NCBI GenBank assembly: GCA_023213395.1
Contig: CM041465.1
Coordinates: forward strand, 68,083,741 to 68,147,740
Source: Cycas panzhihuaensis
Taxonomy: Eukaryota > Cycadophyta
Length of the DNA: 64,000 nt
Direction of reading: 5' to 3'
The position numbers and the translations under genes were made by a program. Shown in pieces: positions 1 to 10,449 of the stretch (position 1 is the first letter of the stretch; the number at the start of each line of letters is the position of its first letter). The notes beneath the pieces were generated by a model, which was not told where the DNA came from, did no database searches, and was given only the letters and a program-made list of their open reading frames with translations.

Positions 1-388
1 GGAGCTTTCTACCATCTTGAGTTAGGGGCGCATAGATGTTCGTAACCAACCATTTTAGATTAGATTTTTTACTAGTTAACCAACTAGATAAATAGTGCTC
101 CTCGGAAGTACAAAATCCTCCTTCCCAATTTCTAGGGTTCCATAAGATAGCTAGACCCCTCGATCCTCTGGTCCCATCTCTAACCACCATCCCTACACTC
201 CTCTAGACCTTATTGATGACAGTATCCCTATTCCTTTCTTCAAGCTTAGTTTCCTGAAGGAGGATAATATCTAACTCATATCTAGAGAAATGTTCTCTAA
301 CCATTCTATATTTTAAGGGGGCATTCATTCCTCTAATATTCCAAGAAGCCAAGTTCATGTTACCTCCACCTACTCCTTCCATCATCAT
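1..388 (-). pseudogene. LINE-A ORF2, N-terminal endonuclease domain (partial)
   Basis: The minus strand from 388 encodes MNLASWNIRGMNAP, then LLQETKLEE. These are the SWN-RG and QETK motifs at the start of LINE endonucleases (exonuclease-endonuclease-phosphatase fold), which nick target DNA to prime reverse transcription. A stop follows at about 203. After it the same domain continues with SRGLAILWNP and the TNIYAP strand motif, up to the window edge. The ATG choice is uncertain; either the first Met (388) or the internal MNLASWN Met would fit. The GD-N and SDH catalytic motifs and the whole RT lie outside the window. Confidence 0.85.
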
Positions 389-419
389 CTTTATTCCTTA
401 ATTTAGGCCCCTGCCCCCA

Positions 420-1763
420 ATGTCTTTAAGAGTTCTCTAGCTCCCTTGATCTATTTGTGAGGCTGCCTCCCTTTCTCTCAATACTTTGGAGGATGGTCTG
501 CCTGGCCTTTTTTCACTACCCAGGTCCAGAGCTTTTGACTGATCTGAGTCCTTTGGCTCCCTGACTTTCTAGATCTTCTCTTTCTTTCCTGGGTCCTCCT
601 GAATAGGGTCAGTATCAACATGTATAACTGCCCTCACCCCTGTTGGACTTGCAATATCACCAAGCTCATTATCTTGGTCCTGAGTACTATCAAGCAGGGG
701 GTTAATATTGCCCTTCTCCCTCCCTTCGATCTCTTCTTCTTCGAGGAGGGAATCTTCCTTCTCCAATTCTAGGTCTTTTGCAGCTTCTATTCGAGCTTCT
801 CCTTCTATTTTCTTCACATTTTTTAATTCTTTATTCTTTCTCTAGTCGTTGGTCAGAGGTGTATCGGCCCTTCTTTCATCAACAGGATCTTGGGGTCTAA
901 ACCCCTTACCCTCCATCTTTTCACCTTCTTTTAACTCTGCCGAATCCTTCTTAGGAATTCTAGGGCAACTTTTGGAGGAGATGTCCAATCCACTTGTATT
1001 CTAGACATCTAACATTTTCTATTTCAAATATCAACTTTTAGGATCTACACCAACCATCCCCTCTAATTTTCACCTTATTCACTAACCTGGGGTCCACCAT
1101 CCTACTCCTGTTCTTTGTAGCTAAGTCAACAGCCAAGAGGGGGCCTATAACCTTTTCCACTCCTTTAATGACATCCAGGTCCCAGGCTTGTAATGATAAA
1201 CCTGGTAGCTGAACCCAGAGTGGTGATTGTTTTACACACCCATTAGCCGGATCGAAATCTGGATGCCATTTTTCCAATAACACAGCTTTTCTTCCCATCA
1301 TCCAAGGGGATTTCAGTAAAACACTGATTATATCTTCTTTAATAGAGACATTGAATAAGACACAACCTTTCAAAAGTACTACAACCTCAACTGCACCTCT
1401 CAATTTCCATCTTTGGTTGACCTATTTCCTAATAGGGTCCACCACTGGCCTAGGCCCTGAAAAATGACCAACCAAACTATTTTCCCAGTGCTTTTCCATA
1501 CGATCAGAGAGCCTCTTGGGGATTGGGATTGTGAATGAGTCATCTTAAAGGATAGGATTAATGTCAAAGGTCTCGACGGACTCTGACTCTCCCTTTCTAA
1601 GAGATTCTAGATAGGATCTCCCTAGGTTGGGATTCTGGATCTGGTTACTTCCATTTGGGTTATGGGTCTGGACTTCTAGGTAGGATGTTCTTTCATTAGG
1701 GTTCAAGTTTTGGATTGATTCTATAGTTTCTGGTTTATCCATCTTTTGATTATTATTTGACAT
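420..1763 (-). pseudogene. LINE-A ORF1 (DUF4283-type nucleic-acid-binding protein), broken
   Basis: The start is placed at 1763 (MSNNNQKMDKPE). A polar N-terminus leads into a DUF4283-like domain, visible as ENSLVGHFSGPRP, LKGCVLFNV, SPWMMGRKAVLLEKWHPDF and LWVQLPGL between about 1540 and 1038. The C-terminal part (817 to 569) is acidic and low-complexity. In plant L1 elements ORF1 binds the element RNA and forms the RNP. The frame is broken by stops around 1420 and between 1037 and 820. Without a database search I assign the domain by motif recall and by close similarity to the ORF1 of LINE-B. Confidence 0.75.
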
Positions 1764-2240
1764 TTATACCTAGGAAAATAACATCAAACAGTTCCATCAA
1801 TATTTGAGCCAACAAATAAACTGTCACCTGGATCCGGCATGCCAAAGTTTTTGTCTCATCTCTTATGACTTTGAAGGGGAAGTCATCAACTTCTATCTTT
1901 GCCTCTAGCAGGTATTTGTCCTTCCCCAGTTTTCCTCTCTTCTGGATCTAGATTAAGTCCCTGCTTGTCCTGTAATGCTAGTCGCGTCGGTATAAAGTCT
2001 GTATCTCACTCTCTTCTCCAACGACTATCTCCCTCCATCTTATGAAGCTCTTTAGGATAAGAGACCTCCTACTAGCCACGACCTTTACCTTGCCCTCCAC
2101 TCTGCACTTTACTCTAGCGATCCCAGAAGCCAGGCGACGCCCATCTTGGCCCGCTCAAACAACCTGCTTGTCCTCCTAGAACCAAGAGAGAGGGGTAGAA
2201 ACTCCCCTACAACCGAAGGGGACTAATCCCAGCTTGACGT

Positions 2241-2592
2241 GAGATGGCCCCCGGGATGAAGGAGGGAGGCTACGCCCACGATGCCGCCTTCAAAATCCTT
2301 ACCAGATGCCGCATTCCCTTTGAAACCCTAAGATCTGATTGTTCATCGTTTGCAGCTCAGTTTCAAAAATCTATCTCCAGTCAAATGTTTGATATAGACT
2401 ACGATTACACGTCATATGTTAAGTTGCTCATGTGTTCATGATTCATTATCCTTCAATTGAAGCCATACTATTTGGATTTCCAAGAGGGCTTGGCATTGGT
2501 GAAGGGAATTCACAAGTGATATATCCACATCGAACTTCAAAGTATCTCTTTGGTTGGTCAATGGAATTTGATGCTGAAGATCCCTCAATTCT
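2241..2592. other. Unassigned stretch between LINE-A and a copia gag remnant
   Basis: A plus-strand frame of 65 codons (2244-2441) opens here, but it has no recognisable motif and overlaps the LINE leader boundary. On the minus strand the sequence may be the 3' continuation of the copia gag next door, though I see no protease or integrase motif. Nothing firmer can be said. Confidence 0.3.
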
Positions 2593-3461
2593 TTAAAAGT
2601 GTGCTAATGCAAAACCTGCACCACTAAAGGATTCTTCATGAGTTTCTTCAACATTGTGAGCTCCATGTTTTGGTTGGAACTTAGCCAACTTATAAGTGGT
2701 GGTTCTACAGTCTTTTGCTAAGTGTCCTTTACAATTACACCGATCACACATAATAGTTTGATTACTAGTCCTTGAAGAGGTATTAGTTTGGCCTAACTGT
2801 CTTTCTCTTTGTTGAGGTAGCACTTGGCCTTAAGACTATCGAGGTTGTGACTGAGAGTTTGGTTGACCTTGTGGACGATTTCCCATATTTCTTCCTCTTT
2901 GTCTTGCTCGGTTATTTCCTCTGCCATAAGAGGGACCTTGATTTCTTGTGTAGTAAACTTTTTCTTCAACCTCAAAGGCTGCATTTAGAAGAGAGTTAGA
3001 GGCTACAAAGTTGGTATCAAAGGTCTTGTCAAATTCTATGAACTTCTTGGCAAGTGCTTTGAAGTTGAGTATCTTTAATGTTCCACTAGATTGAAGACTT
3101 CCAAGCAAGTTTTTATAATTAGGGACATGTAAACATGATTGTATCAAGAATGCCCAAGTGATACATGGGTCTTAAAATCTTTATCAATTGCTTGTTTGAT
3201 TGGTCAAAAGATATTTATTGTCTCATGAACTCGCTCCTTCTACATTTTTAATTTGTTCATTTTCAGAATAAGATGAACAAATTCTAAATTTGATTTGGCA
3301 TCAAAGTTCTTCTTGAGAACTTCAAGGACCTTCCAAGTTGTATCATGTTTCTCTTTGTTAATCAAGTTGTGCAAGGAGTGATCAGTGACTAACAAAATTC
3401 CTTCACGAATCTTTTCATCCTCTATCTCCCATTGTAGTTTGGCTACAGCATCTATACGCAC
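2593..3461 (-). pseudogene. Ty1/copia gag remnant with CCHC zinc knuckle
   Basis: Three minus-strand reading-frame pieces follow one another. 3461-3240 resembles a UBN2-type copia gag (WEIEDEKIREGILLVTDHSL, then WKVLEVLKKNFDAKS). 3147-2836 ends in an RG/Q-rich linker. 2823-2593 carries CDRCNCKGHLAKDC, a C-x2-C-x4-H-x4-C knuckle. Copia Gag packages the element RNA in virus-like particles. Frameshifts separate the pieces. No protease, integrase or RT follows downstream (towards lower coordinates), so the element is truncated near LINE-A. Its leader and 5' LTR are probably the sequences at 3462-4661, 7199-8140 and 8141-8430. Confidence 0.8.
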
Positions 3462-4661
3462 TGTTGGGACGGATCCACGAAAGCAGGTGCTATAGTTGTT
3501 GTTGGTATGATGGGTGTAGGCTGCAAGAGGGCTCTCTAAAGTCCTTTATACTTTGCAACATTTTAAACTCTAGTATACCATAAATCCCAATTTTCTTTGC
3601 CTTTCAATATGCAGTTAATATTCTGCTTGAATTTAGATAACATGGTGATGATAAAAAAGTATAAGAGATGATAGAAGTATGTACCACTAATATGTGGCTA
3701 ATATGCCTAACATAGCAGGGATGTGGAAATGAATGTTATTATGAGAAGCAAGTAATGATTAAGTATTTTTCAACAACTATGAAAAATAAGCATAAACAAT
3801 GATGCAAGAATAAGGCCTAATATAGAGCTAGCAAAGAGTGATGATATGTCATGCCACTAACCTCTAACTTATGTCTAAATGTAGGTAAGGTTTTAATGCC
3901 TAAGGCTTCTAGTATATGATTAGGGCCTTCACCCGTGATACCTGCACCTGCGCTTGGTGATGAAATCTAAGTCACAGTAGAGCCCAAGTACTCCCAATCC
4001 TCACCCAATTCAATAATGAGCAGCTATATACCTCCTTTAAAGAGTCAAATGGTACGTGCATATCCCATGGCTATGATAGATATTGGACCGAGTTAATTTT
4101 AATCTTGCATTAAGATTTTTAGTTTTCCTAGGTGGTTATAAGGATTATCCCTGATTAGAGGACATAGGTATGGCTAAGAGGCCATAAGTATGGCTAACCT
4201 ATCCCTCCACCACTATTCTGGTTAAGACCAGACCTAGTGTAAAACTCACACCTCCTTTAAGGACTAGGCTTTGGCCAATCGTAGTCTATTTCAACCAAGG
4301 TGAATGTGCGCATAAGTCAAGAACTGGCGGTATAGATCATACGGATGAGATTCCTTTTAGGAATAATGTAAGTTATTTTTAAATAACTGAAAACTTAAAT
4401 AGAAAGTTCTCAAATGTTCTTGCTTGTCTTTCATGCTTACTTTGTTGTTGTTACTACTTTTGTGATGCTTTATGCTATGTGTGTAAATAGAAAAAACATG
4501 CTAGATTTAGCAAGGGAACTAGATGTTGCTTCCGATCCAAGGTTTCCCTTACTTTAGTACAATGTTTGCAAATATGTTTTTAAAAATTTCAATACAAAAG
4601 CTACAATGGGCTAAAAAGCAGATCAACTTGTCACTAAAATACTAATTTTTCTAAATCTATA
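3462..4661 (-). other. Probable leader of the broken copia element, first half
   Basis: This 1.2-kb AT-rich stretch has no credible ORF. It lies between the gag remnant and the left LTR of the TR-GAG-like element. Because that element is a clean insertion (LTR pair with a near-perfect TSD), the stretch was once contiguous with 7199 and beyond, which leads to a copia-type PBS at 8141-8155. I therefore read it as 5' leader of the same minus-strand element. This is inference, as no second copy is in the window. Confidence 0.4.
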
Positions 4662-5134
4662 TGTAGCGATCTAACTCTACTTTTATAGCATTTTTCCTAA
4701 AAAATGCAAGTAATAATCCATAAAAACAATAACCAGATATAGTCTTTTGCTGAAGAAGTGAGCTTCCCTCTTCGAGGTGAGGAACCCTCCAAACTGCAAC
4801 CCCCAAATGGGTGAGCTAATTGCAGCCCTATAATTGAAAATGCGTGACTAAAGAACCTTCAACGATGATGAAATAAGGCCACAAATCCTCTTTAAATAGG
4901 CAGCCAAAGGATAGTAGTAGAAGTTGGCCAGAAAATATGATATTCTTCTTAATACTACTCAAACAGAAGTTGGCTAGAACTTCTCCAAAAACTGGCAGGT
5001 TGACTTTAAATGGTCATAACTTTTGATAGAGATCGCAGAATTGACTTCCGTCAGAATAATTAGAATCATCATTCAGAGACCTTTGATTTGAATAGTCATA
5101 TGCTATACTTTTAAACATATTTTGGAATGCTGCA
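4662..5134 (-). repeat. 3' LTR of the TR-GAG-like element
   Basis: The repeat begins TGTAGCGATCTAACTC and ends GGAATGCTGCA. It pairs with 6727-7198 over its whole length with scattered substitutions and small indels. The shared block around 'GAAGTGAGCTTCCCTCTTCG' is the easiest place to see the match. On the minus strand it lies directly downstream of the polypurine tract, making it the 3' LTR. Confidence 0.9.
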
Positions 5135-5149
5135 ATTCCCCACCCCTTA
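5135..5149 (-). other. Polypurine tract of the TR-GAG-like element
   Basis: The minus strand reads TAAGGGGTGGGGAAT immediately before the 3' LTR. This is the expected place and composition for the plus-strand primer. Confidence 0.8.
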
Positions 5150-6226
5150 AAATAATACTTTGCCCTCGAAGTATTGAGAATTACTTATAGCTCTGTTGAA
5201 TCTTTGACCACCTCCTACTAGATCTTATAGGTCATGAAGATTTGGCTCGATCTTGCATCTTCTATGGAGCTTTACTAGCAGATATTTGGTATTTGTTAAT
5301 GTTTGTTCCTATAGCCAGGTACATGATATATCTACATCAGGGGGATCTTGGGACCTGTGAGGTGTCTGAGTTGCCATGCCTTCATCTTGCCTTGTGTTTG
5401 CATATTTTGTTTTCAAATGAAATGGTTTATATAAGGAGAAGAATTGATCATAAGGGTCATAGATTGGTGATTGCTTATTATGAAAAGGAAAAGAAAATGT
5501 GGAATTATGAGCTAAGATTAAGCATAACTTTGAAGGTATAGGAAGAAGGGATCGATTTTGAAATCTACCTTGGATGGAGATGAAAATTTGTGCAAGTTTT
5601 ATTAGACCACAATACTTTTTGGGGGAGAGAGAGATATAAGGAATCAATGATAGATGTTCTTTATGAAAGAAATATTTTAACAAGTTTTTAGGAATGGTAT
5701 TTAGATAAAAGGAAATATTTAACAGAAAAAAATAATATTGATGATATGAAATTGAAGGACTTTGGGAAAAGTTGAACAAGGTTTTGTAAGGGGTAATACT
5801 AAGAGGTGAAACCTGATAAATAGATTGAAGTTAAAGGTTGTCTTGTTGAGGATTGTTTATAAGGATTAAAGGAGTAGGTGAGTAAAGAAATAAACTAGGG
5901 TTATAGACATAAATTAAAATTTGACCTATGAAAAAACTAAGGTTAGGAAAATTAGAAGCATGGCTAATTATGGGTTGAGGAGAGAAGGGCTTTTATATTG
6001 CTTTTGAACTAGGGAAAGAAAAAGGACATACAATACTACCAAATAAAATGTGAATGTATAATGCAGGATCATTGGGTACCTTGCATGAGATTTGTCGAGA
6101 AAAATCTACTTGTTCTTCATTGTCTTTGTACTGATCCTATGTAACTTCGCCTTGGATTTCCTCTCTGATATTGAAATAAGATTCTTTTGTGGATTGTGCA
6201 TGCTCCAAGTCTTCTATGTTGTCATA
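5150..6226 (-). other. Interior of the TR-GAG-like element, 3' part, no recognised gene
   Basis: A minus-strand frame of 156 codons (5779-5309) and a plus-strand frame of 99 codons (5242-5541) overlap here. Neither shows a motif I recognise, and both sit in AT-rich sequence, so I do not call either a gene. The position, downstream of the gag-like ORF, is where a pol would be in a full-length relative. Confidence 0.5.
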
Positions 6227-6553
6227 TTATTTTCTTTGAGCTAGATCTTGTTTTAGCACTTGTAAAACCTCTATGATCTCCTCATCAATAATGTCTTCTT
6301 CTTGCCCTTCCTCATCTACTTGAATCTCATCCTGCTTATGTTCTTTAAAAGCTGTGGTAGCCACCTCTAAAAACTGGTACCATAGAAAATGTTCTTTAGC
6401 CCAATTAATGAACCACTCATAAGCTTGTCCATTTAGTATCATTTCTAATAATGGTCCATATTCTTCCATTTCTATATCGGATGTGAACTCAAAATCTTTT
6501 ATCCATTTTTTCATGCCCTCATAATCCTCCAAATTAAAAAAAATTATCTCCAT
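6227..6553 (-). CDS. Gag-like ORF of the TR-GAG-like element
   Basis: A 108-codon minus-strand ORF starts at 6553 (MEIIFFNLEDYEGMKKW). Residues about 45-70 carry AYEWFINW and WYQFLEVATTAF, the A-x-x-W[YF] ... W ... F ... F spacing of retrotransposon Gag capsid-like domains. The rest is acidic. It is shorter than a typical Gag (usually over 250 residues) and lacks a CCHC knuckle, so it is probably a remnant, or a minimal Gag that co-assembled with a helper element. It follows directly on an RT scrap in the upstream sequence, an unusual order for any Ty3 element. Confidence 0.6.
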   Translation of the reverse strand: MEIIFFNLEDYEGMKKWIKDFEFTSDIEMEEYGPLLEMILNGQAYEWFINWAKEHFLWYQFLEVATTAFKEHKQDEIQVDEEGQEEDIIDEEIIEVLQVLKQDLAQRK

Positions 6554-6640
6554 TTTTTTCCTCGAGCTTTATATATTCCAAGTGTTCTTCTCATGTTCTG
6601 CTAAAGATCATGATATCGTCAAAGAAAACCAATATGAATC
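6554..6640 (-). pseudogene. Ty3-type RT catalytic-motif scrap upstream of the gag-like ORF
   Basis: The minus strand from about 6635 reads ILVFFDDIMIFSRT, a stop, then EEHLEYIKLEE. This is the F-DD block of Ty3/gypsy reverse transcriptase, including the usual S-T-x-EEH continuation. It runs in frame almost into the gag-like ORF start at 6553 and lies only about 90 bp from the PBS. No other RT motif is near. The short length makes it a remnant of an internal deletion or a captured piece rather than a functional domain. Confidence 0.7.
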
Positions 6641-6710
6641 ACCCCGTAATATGTTTTAATATTGAATCGACCTTTTTGAGCTTTTACCTATGCGCTTTCC
6701 CTTCAAAATT

Positions 6711-6724
6711 AAGCTCTAATACCA
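6711..6724 (-). other. Primer binding site of the TR-GAG-like element
   Basis: The minus strand reads TGGTATTAGAGCTT two bases inside the 5' LTR. It differs by one base in its first 12 from the TGGTATCAGAGC sequence complementary to initiator tRNA-Met that most plant LTR elements use. Confidence 0.8.
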
Positions 6725-6726
6725 CT

Positions 6727-7198
6727 TGTAGCAATCTAGCTCTACTTTTATAGTAATTTTCCTTTAAAATATAGGTAATAATCTACAAAAATAATAACCA
6801 AATGCAGTCTTTGCTGAAGAAGTGAGCTTCCCTCTTCGAGGCGAGGAACCCTCCAAACTGCAACCCCTAAATATGCGAGCTAATTGCAGCCCTAGAACTG
6901 AAAATGCGCAACTAAAGAACCTCCAACGATGATGAAATGAGGCCGCAAATCCTCCTTAACTAGGTGGCCAAAGGATAGTAATAGAAGTCAGCCATAAAAT
7001 GTGATATTCTTCTTAATACTGCTCAAATATAAGTTCGCCAAAACTTCTCCAAAATTTGGCAGGTTGACTTTAAATGGTCATAACTTTTGATAAAGATCTT
7101 AGAATTGACTTTCGTCTGAACCGTTAGAATCGTCATTCAGAGACCTTTAATTTGAATAGTCATATGCTATACTTTTAACCATATTTTGGAATGCTACA
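6727..7198 (-). repeat. 5' LTR of the TR-GAG-like element
   Basis: It begins TGTAGCAATCTAGCTC and ends GGAATGCTACA. It pairs with 4662-5134 and lies next to the PBS on the minus strand. The many C/T and A/G differences between the two LTRs indicate an old insertion. Confidence 0.9.
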
Positions 7199-8140
7199 TT
7201 ATATGCATTCTATCTTGCCCTATTTTATGATTTTTTTTCATAAAATTTATAAATAATGATAAATGGGCATAATTTTCTAAAAATTATAAATATGAAGGCC
7301 TAAATGATGAAATCCAAATTTATGATACAAGGAAAAAGTATTCATAGTATTATTTCTACTAGAGTAGTGAAGTCAAATTTCTGAAAAGGCATACAAAAAT
7401 TTATGCTCGAAAAAGCACAAAAGTTGAATCTTGCCAGATCCACTATCTCATAATATGAACTTCAATATGCTAAAAGTTATATTTTGATATGTACATCAAC
7501 TTTCCCTTCTACACCATCTCCAAAATTGGCTAAAAAATTGCCCAAAATGTCCTTGCAATGTCCTTTATGGGGTTGGGTAGGCAAATTCAGTAACCGTGAG
7601 AAAACTGCATAGATCTCACTAACTAGTGAATGAAATTTGATAAGATTTATCTTAAAATGATCCTAATACATAGATCTACCAGATCCCTTAATAAAACTTT
7701 CAAATTTTTAGCTTATAATTAAAGGATTTCATTTGGAAATGTGCCTTAAAATACTTATTTACAAAATTTACCATTTTGTCTCAGCCAAAACTCATTGTTG
7801 CAGGCTGAATCTGAAGTTGCTCCAGAAGACAAAAATGATCCTCTAGTCAAGGTAACCTTGCATGCTAAAGTTTATTAAAATTTGAGATAGTCATATTTTT
7901 CATGAAATTATAGGCCTTTAATGCTTCTGGGACTGTTCTGACAAGTGAACGGCTTTAAAAACCTGTATTCTTCACCTCTAAATTTTTGCACACATAGAGA
8001 AAGTAGCAACATATAAAGTACTATAATTTTAAGCTCTTAAAATGTTAAAAATGATGAATTCACTCTCAATACTTCACATTAAAGGTGAAGAAAAGGTAAA
8101 ATGACTCCATGCAAGTGGAATGGAGTGAATAGATCCCCTT
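7199..8140 (-). other. Probable leader of the broken copia element, second half
   Basis: AT-rich sequence without a credible long ORF, contiguous with the PBS at 8141-8155 and, before the TR-GAG-like insertion, with 3462-4661. On the plus strand 7804-7851 is bracketed by splice-like AG and GT signals (see findings). Otherwise I see nothing in it. Confidence 0.4.
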
Positions 8141-8155
8141 CTAGCTCTGATACCA
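8141..8155 (-). other. Primer binding site of a minus-strand LTR element
   Basis: The minus strand reads TGGTATCAGAGCTAG, a full match to the initiator-tRNA-Met-type PBS, followed two bases away by sequence starting TGAAGGAATG on the plus strand (an LTR end). Confidence 0.75.
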
Positions 8156-8157
8156 TA

Positions 8158-8430
8158 TGAAGGAATGATAGATCTAGGGAATAAATCACTCACATACACA
8201 CAATAACAATGGAGAATAAAAAAGAAATGAAACAAGATATAAGAGCAAGCTTGGAGGTGAGAATGAATAATAACTGCCTCCTTGAGATTTCACCTTTATT
8301 ATTGAGGGTGAGTATTAGGTTAAGATTTTTCCTAATGACAATGAACGAAATTATATATATCTAAATGCACAAAGTATATTTCATTAAGATTATGATTACA
8401 AATATATAGGTCACATATAATTAATTAACA
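8158..8430 (-). repeat. Candidate 5' LTR of the broken copia element
   Basis: It starts TGAAGGAATG next to the PBS. I put the other edge at the ...TTAATTAACA at 8430 only because it ends in CA, so that boundary is a guess. No partner LTR is visible, as expected if the element's 3' half was lost at LINE-A. Confidence 0.4.
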
Positions 8431-8502
8431 TGAACTTATAATACATTAACCTCTTAATCCTTCTCCCCCCCCATTTTATGATTCCTTTTTATGATTCCTT
8501 AG

Positions 8503-8520
8503 TTTTTTTTTTTTTTTTTT
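8503..8520 (+). repeat. Poly(T) run (poly(A) on the minus strand) at the 3' end of LINE-B
   Basis: Eighteen T in a row. On the minus strand this is an A tail, placed just after the truncated ORF2 of LINE-B. Confidence 0.7.
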
Positions 8521-8569
8521 ATCCTATTTTATATATCCCATAAAAAAAAGGAAAAAAGGAAGGAAAACC

Positions 8570-9938
8570 TTGGTGCTTTCTCCTTCATCCTCTTATTTCC
8601 TCCAACGTGAAAGGCACTTCCAGCTTTTCATTCTACTCTCTCTTAACCAACTTTATGATTGAAGTCAGGAAATCCTTCCTAGCGTCTCTATCTATACATC
8701 TCGGTTCTTGAAAGAGCTCCGAGAAGTACCCAATAGCTATAACTTTTAGATATTCCACTATATTTACTTCCTCCCCATCTTTTCTTTGGAGGCTGCCTAT
8801 TCTATTGTTGGTTCTATGCTTTACTATTGGTTGTCTCCCTTAGCTAACCAAATGGCCCTAACATTTTATCTCTAATGGACCTCTTCTCTGCTTAGAGTTT
8901 CCTCCAGATTCCTCTTTAGATCTCTCTCCTCTTTATCCAGCTCCTCAGTTCTACCTTCCTCCTGAATTTTGACTTCCTTATTATTCAGGTCTCTTAAAAT
9001 TTAGTCCTTTGCCTCGAATATATTCCTAAAAAACTTATTTGTTCCACCTTTTCAATTCTTGCTTTATCCACTCCAATTTCCTTGAGAATCTATACATTGC
9101 ATGGCCCTAAACTGGGACTCTCCACCAGCCTTCAATAAGCTCCCTAAAATTTGGATATCTAGTCCACGTTATCTCAAATCTAAAGGGGGAATCCCAAATG
9201 CTTCTCAGAATCAGAGAACACAAGCTGCAAGGGTGAATGATCCAAAAACATGTTTAGAAGCGTTTCCAGATAAAAGTTGTTATACCTTACTAACCATTTG
9301 TAGTTGAACATCACCCTATCCAACTTCACCTGGATATGGTAGGAACCTAATCTTCTATTTGACCAGGTAAAATTTGCTCCTCTAAGTGGGGTATCTACCA
9401 TCCCACCCCTCTGCATAAAGCTACTCAGGTCATGCAAACTACTTGTCCATCCCTCCTGGCCCCCTCTATTTTTACCAGGAGTTAAGAGGGTATTTAAATC
9501 CCCTGCCACAAGCCAAGGGTAACCACAACCTCTATGGACTACCAAAATCCTTTCCTAGAGAGATCTTCTACCCTTTGGCCTATTTGGGGCATAAACATTA
9601 GTAGCTAACCCTTTTATATTTGTTCTCTTGTAGGTTAACTATATAGAGATATAGCCCTCTTCAACTTTGAATACTTCCCTTACCTAATCTGTTGGGTTCT
9701 AGAGCACCATCAAACCCCCTATACCTTGGGTGCTATCAACCACCTAAATTTTAACTTTCCTCCAGACTTTTTCTCTAACCCTACTACTATTTCCTTTATC
9801 CAACTTAGTTTCTTGTAAGAAGATCAGGTCTAGTTGTTCTCTTAAACTACGATCCTTTAGCACCCTCTGCTTTGAGGGGGCATTTGCTCCTCTAATATTC
9901 CAAGAGATAAGCTTTATCTCTTTCTCATAGGTTTCCAT
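8570..9938 (-). pseudogene. LINE-B ORF2: endonuclease and linker, ends at the RT start
   Basis: From 9938: METYEKEIKLISWNIRGANAP, then LIFLQETKLDKG, TNVYAPN, WLVAGDLNTLL, ANFTWSNRR and LDHSPLQL. These are the ordered motifs of the LINE endonuclease (N, E, D/N and H positions), although the usual SDHSP reads LDHSP. After that come the typical linker pieces ELKRWN and LEETLSREE, and the pre-RT block PFTLEEIRG near 8600. Stops are scattered (for example around 9740 and 9560). The RT catalytic FADD and the C-terminal zinc region are absent. Confidence 0.85.
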
Positions 9939-10449
9939 ATCTTTCCTAAATCCTCTTTGTGCACTTCCTAACTCTTATCTCTAGATCTTAATCTTGGCCC
10001 TTTTAAGAAGCCATCCTTTAAAGTCTTTTGGTTTCCCTAGTCCACTTGGAGAGCCTCTTCCGTCTCCCTAAGAATCTTGAGTGAGGGTCGCCCCACTCTC
10101 CTCTCTGAACCCACATCCACCATCCTCTTTTGTCCACTCTCCCTTTGCTCCTTTGATATGGCTACCTCTCTAACTATTTCCTCCTCTCACTGCTTCCTTG
10201 ATGAATCCCTTTCCTCATTCTGGTCCTCCTCTTAGCTCCCCTTGGAGTGATCTTCTTTACCCCTCTCCTTCTCTTTCTCCTTCTCCTCTTCACCCTCTTC
10301 TAGCGTGTCTTCTAGGTTTGGGTTAAAGTCTAACTTATCCTCCCTTAAAGTTGTAGTGTTTGGTCCCTCCTGGAGATCCACCTCCTCAGTGGTTTCCTCC
10401 ATGGTATTGATCTCCTCTTACCTCTCCTCCTCATCTTTTCTGATCCCTG

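Larger units (their letters stand above)
1..2240 (-). mobile_element. LINE-A: L1-type non-LTR retrotransposon, 5' part (runs off the window)
   Basis: Reading the minus strand from about 2240 leftwards gives a leader, an ORF1 region (1763 to about 420) with a DUF4283-like domain, and then the start of an ORF2 apurinic-type endonuclease at 388. This is the standard order of plant L1 LINEs. The element leaves the window at position 1, so RT, RNase H and tail are not visible. The 5' boundary is not sharp. I place it near 2240 because GC-rich leader sequence gives way there to unrelated sequence, and I found no target-site duplication. Both ORFs carry stops, so it is a dead copy. It is related to LINE-B at 8522-11500, whose ORF1 and ORF2 align with it motif by motif. 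Confidence 0.85.
4662..7198 (-). mobile_element. Complete short LTR element, gag-only (TR-GAG-like), non-autonomous
   Basis: Two similar repeats of about 472 bp, each starting TGTAGC and ending GCTGCA or GCTACA, flank a 1.6-kb interior. Flanking 5-mers are CTATA (4657-4661) and TTATA (7199-7203), a TSD with one change. Next to the right LTR lies a minus-strand primer binding site (6711-6724), and next to the left LTR a polypurine tract (5135-5149), so transcription runs leftwards. The interior has one gag-like ORF and a short RT scrap but no protease, integrase or complete polymerase. It therefore depended on proteins from another element. The size and content fit the TR-GAG class described in plants. 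Confidence 0.88.

Noticed and set aside
5242-5541. Plus-strand 99-codon ORF in the interior of the TR-GAG-like element
   Set aside because: No motif, antisense to the element, and overlapped by an equally featureless minus-strand frame.
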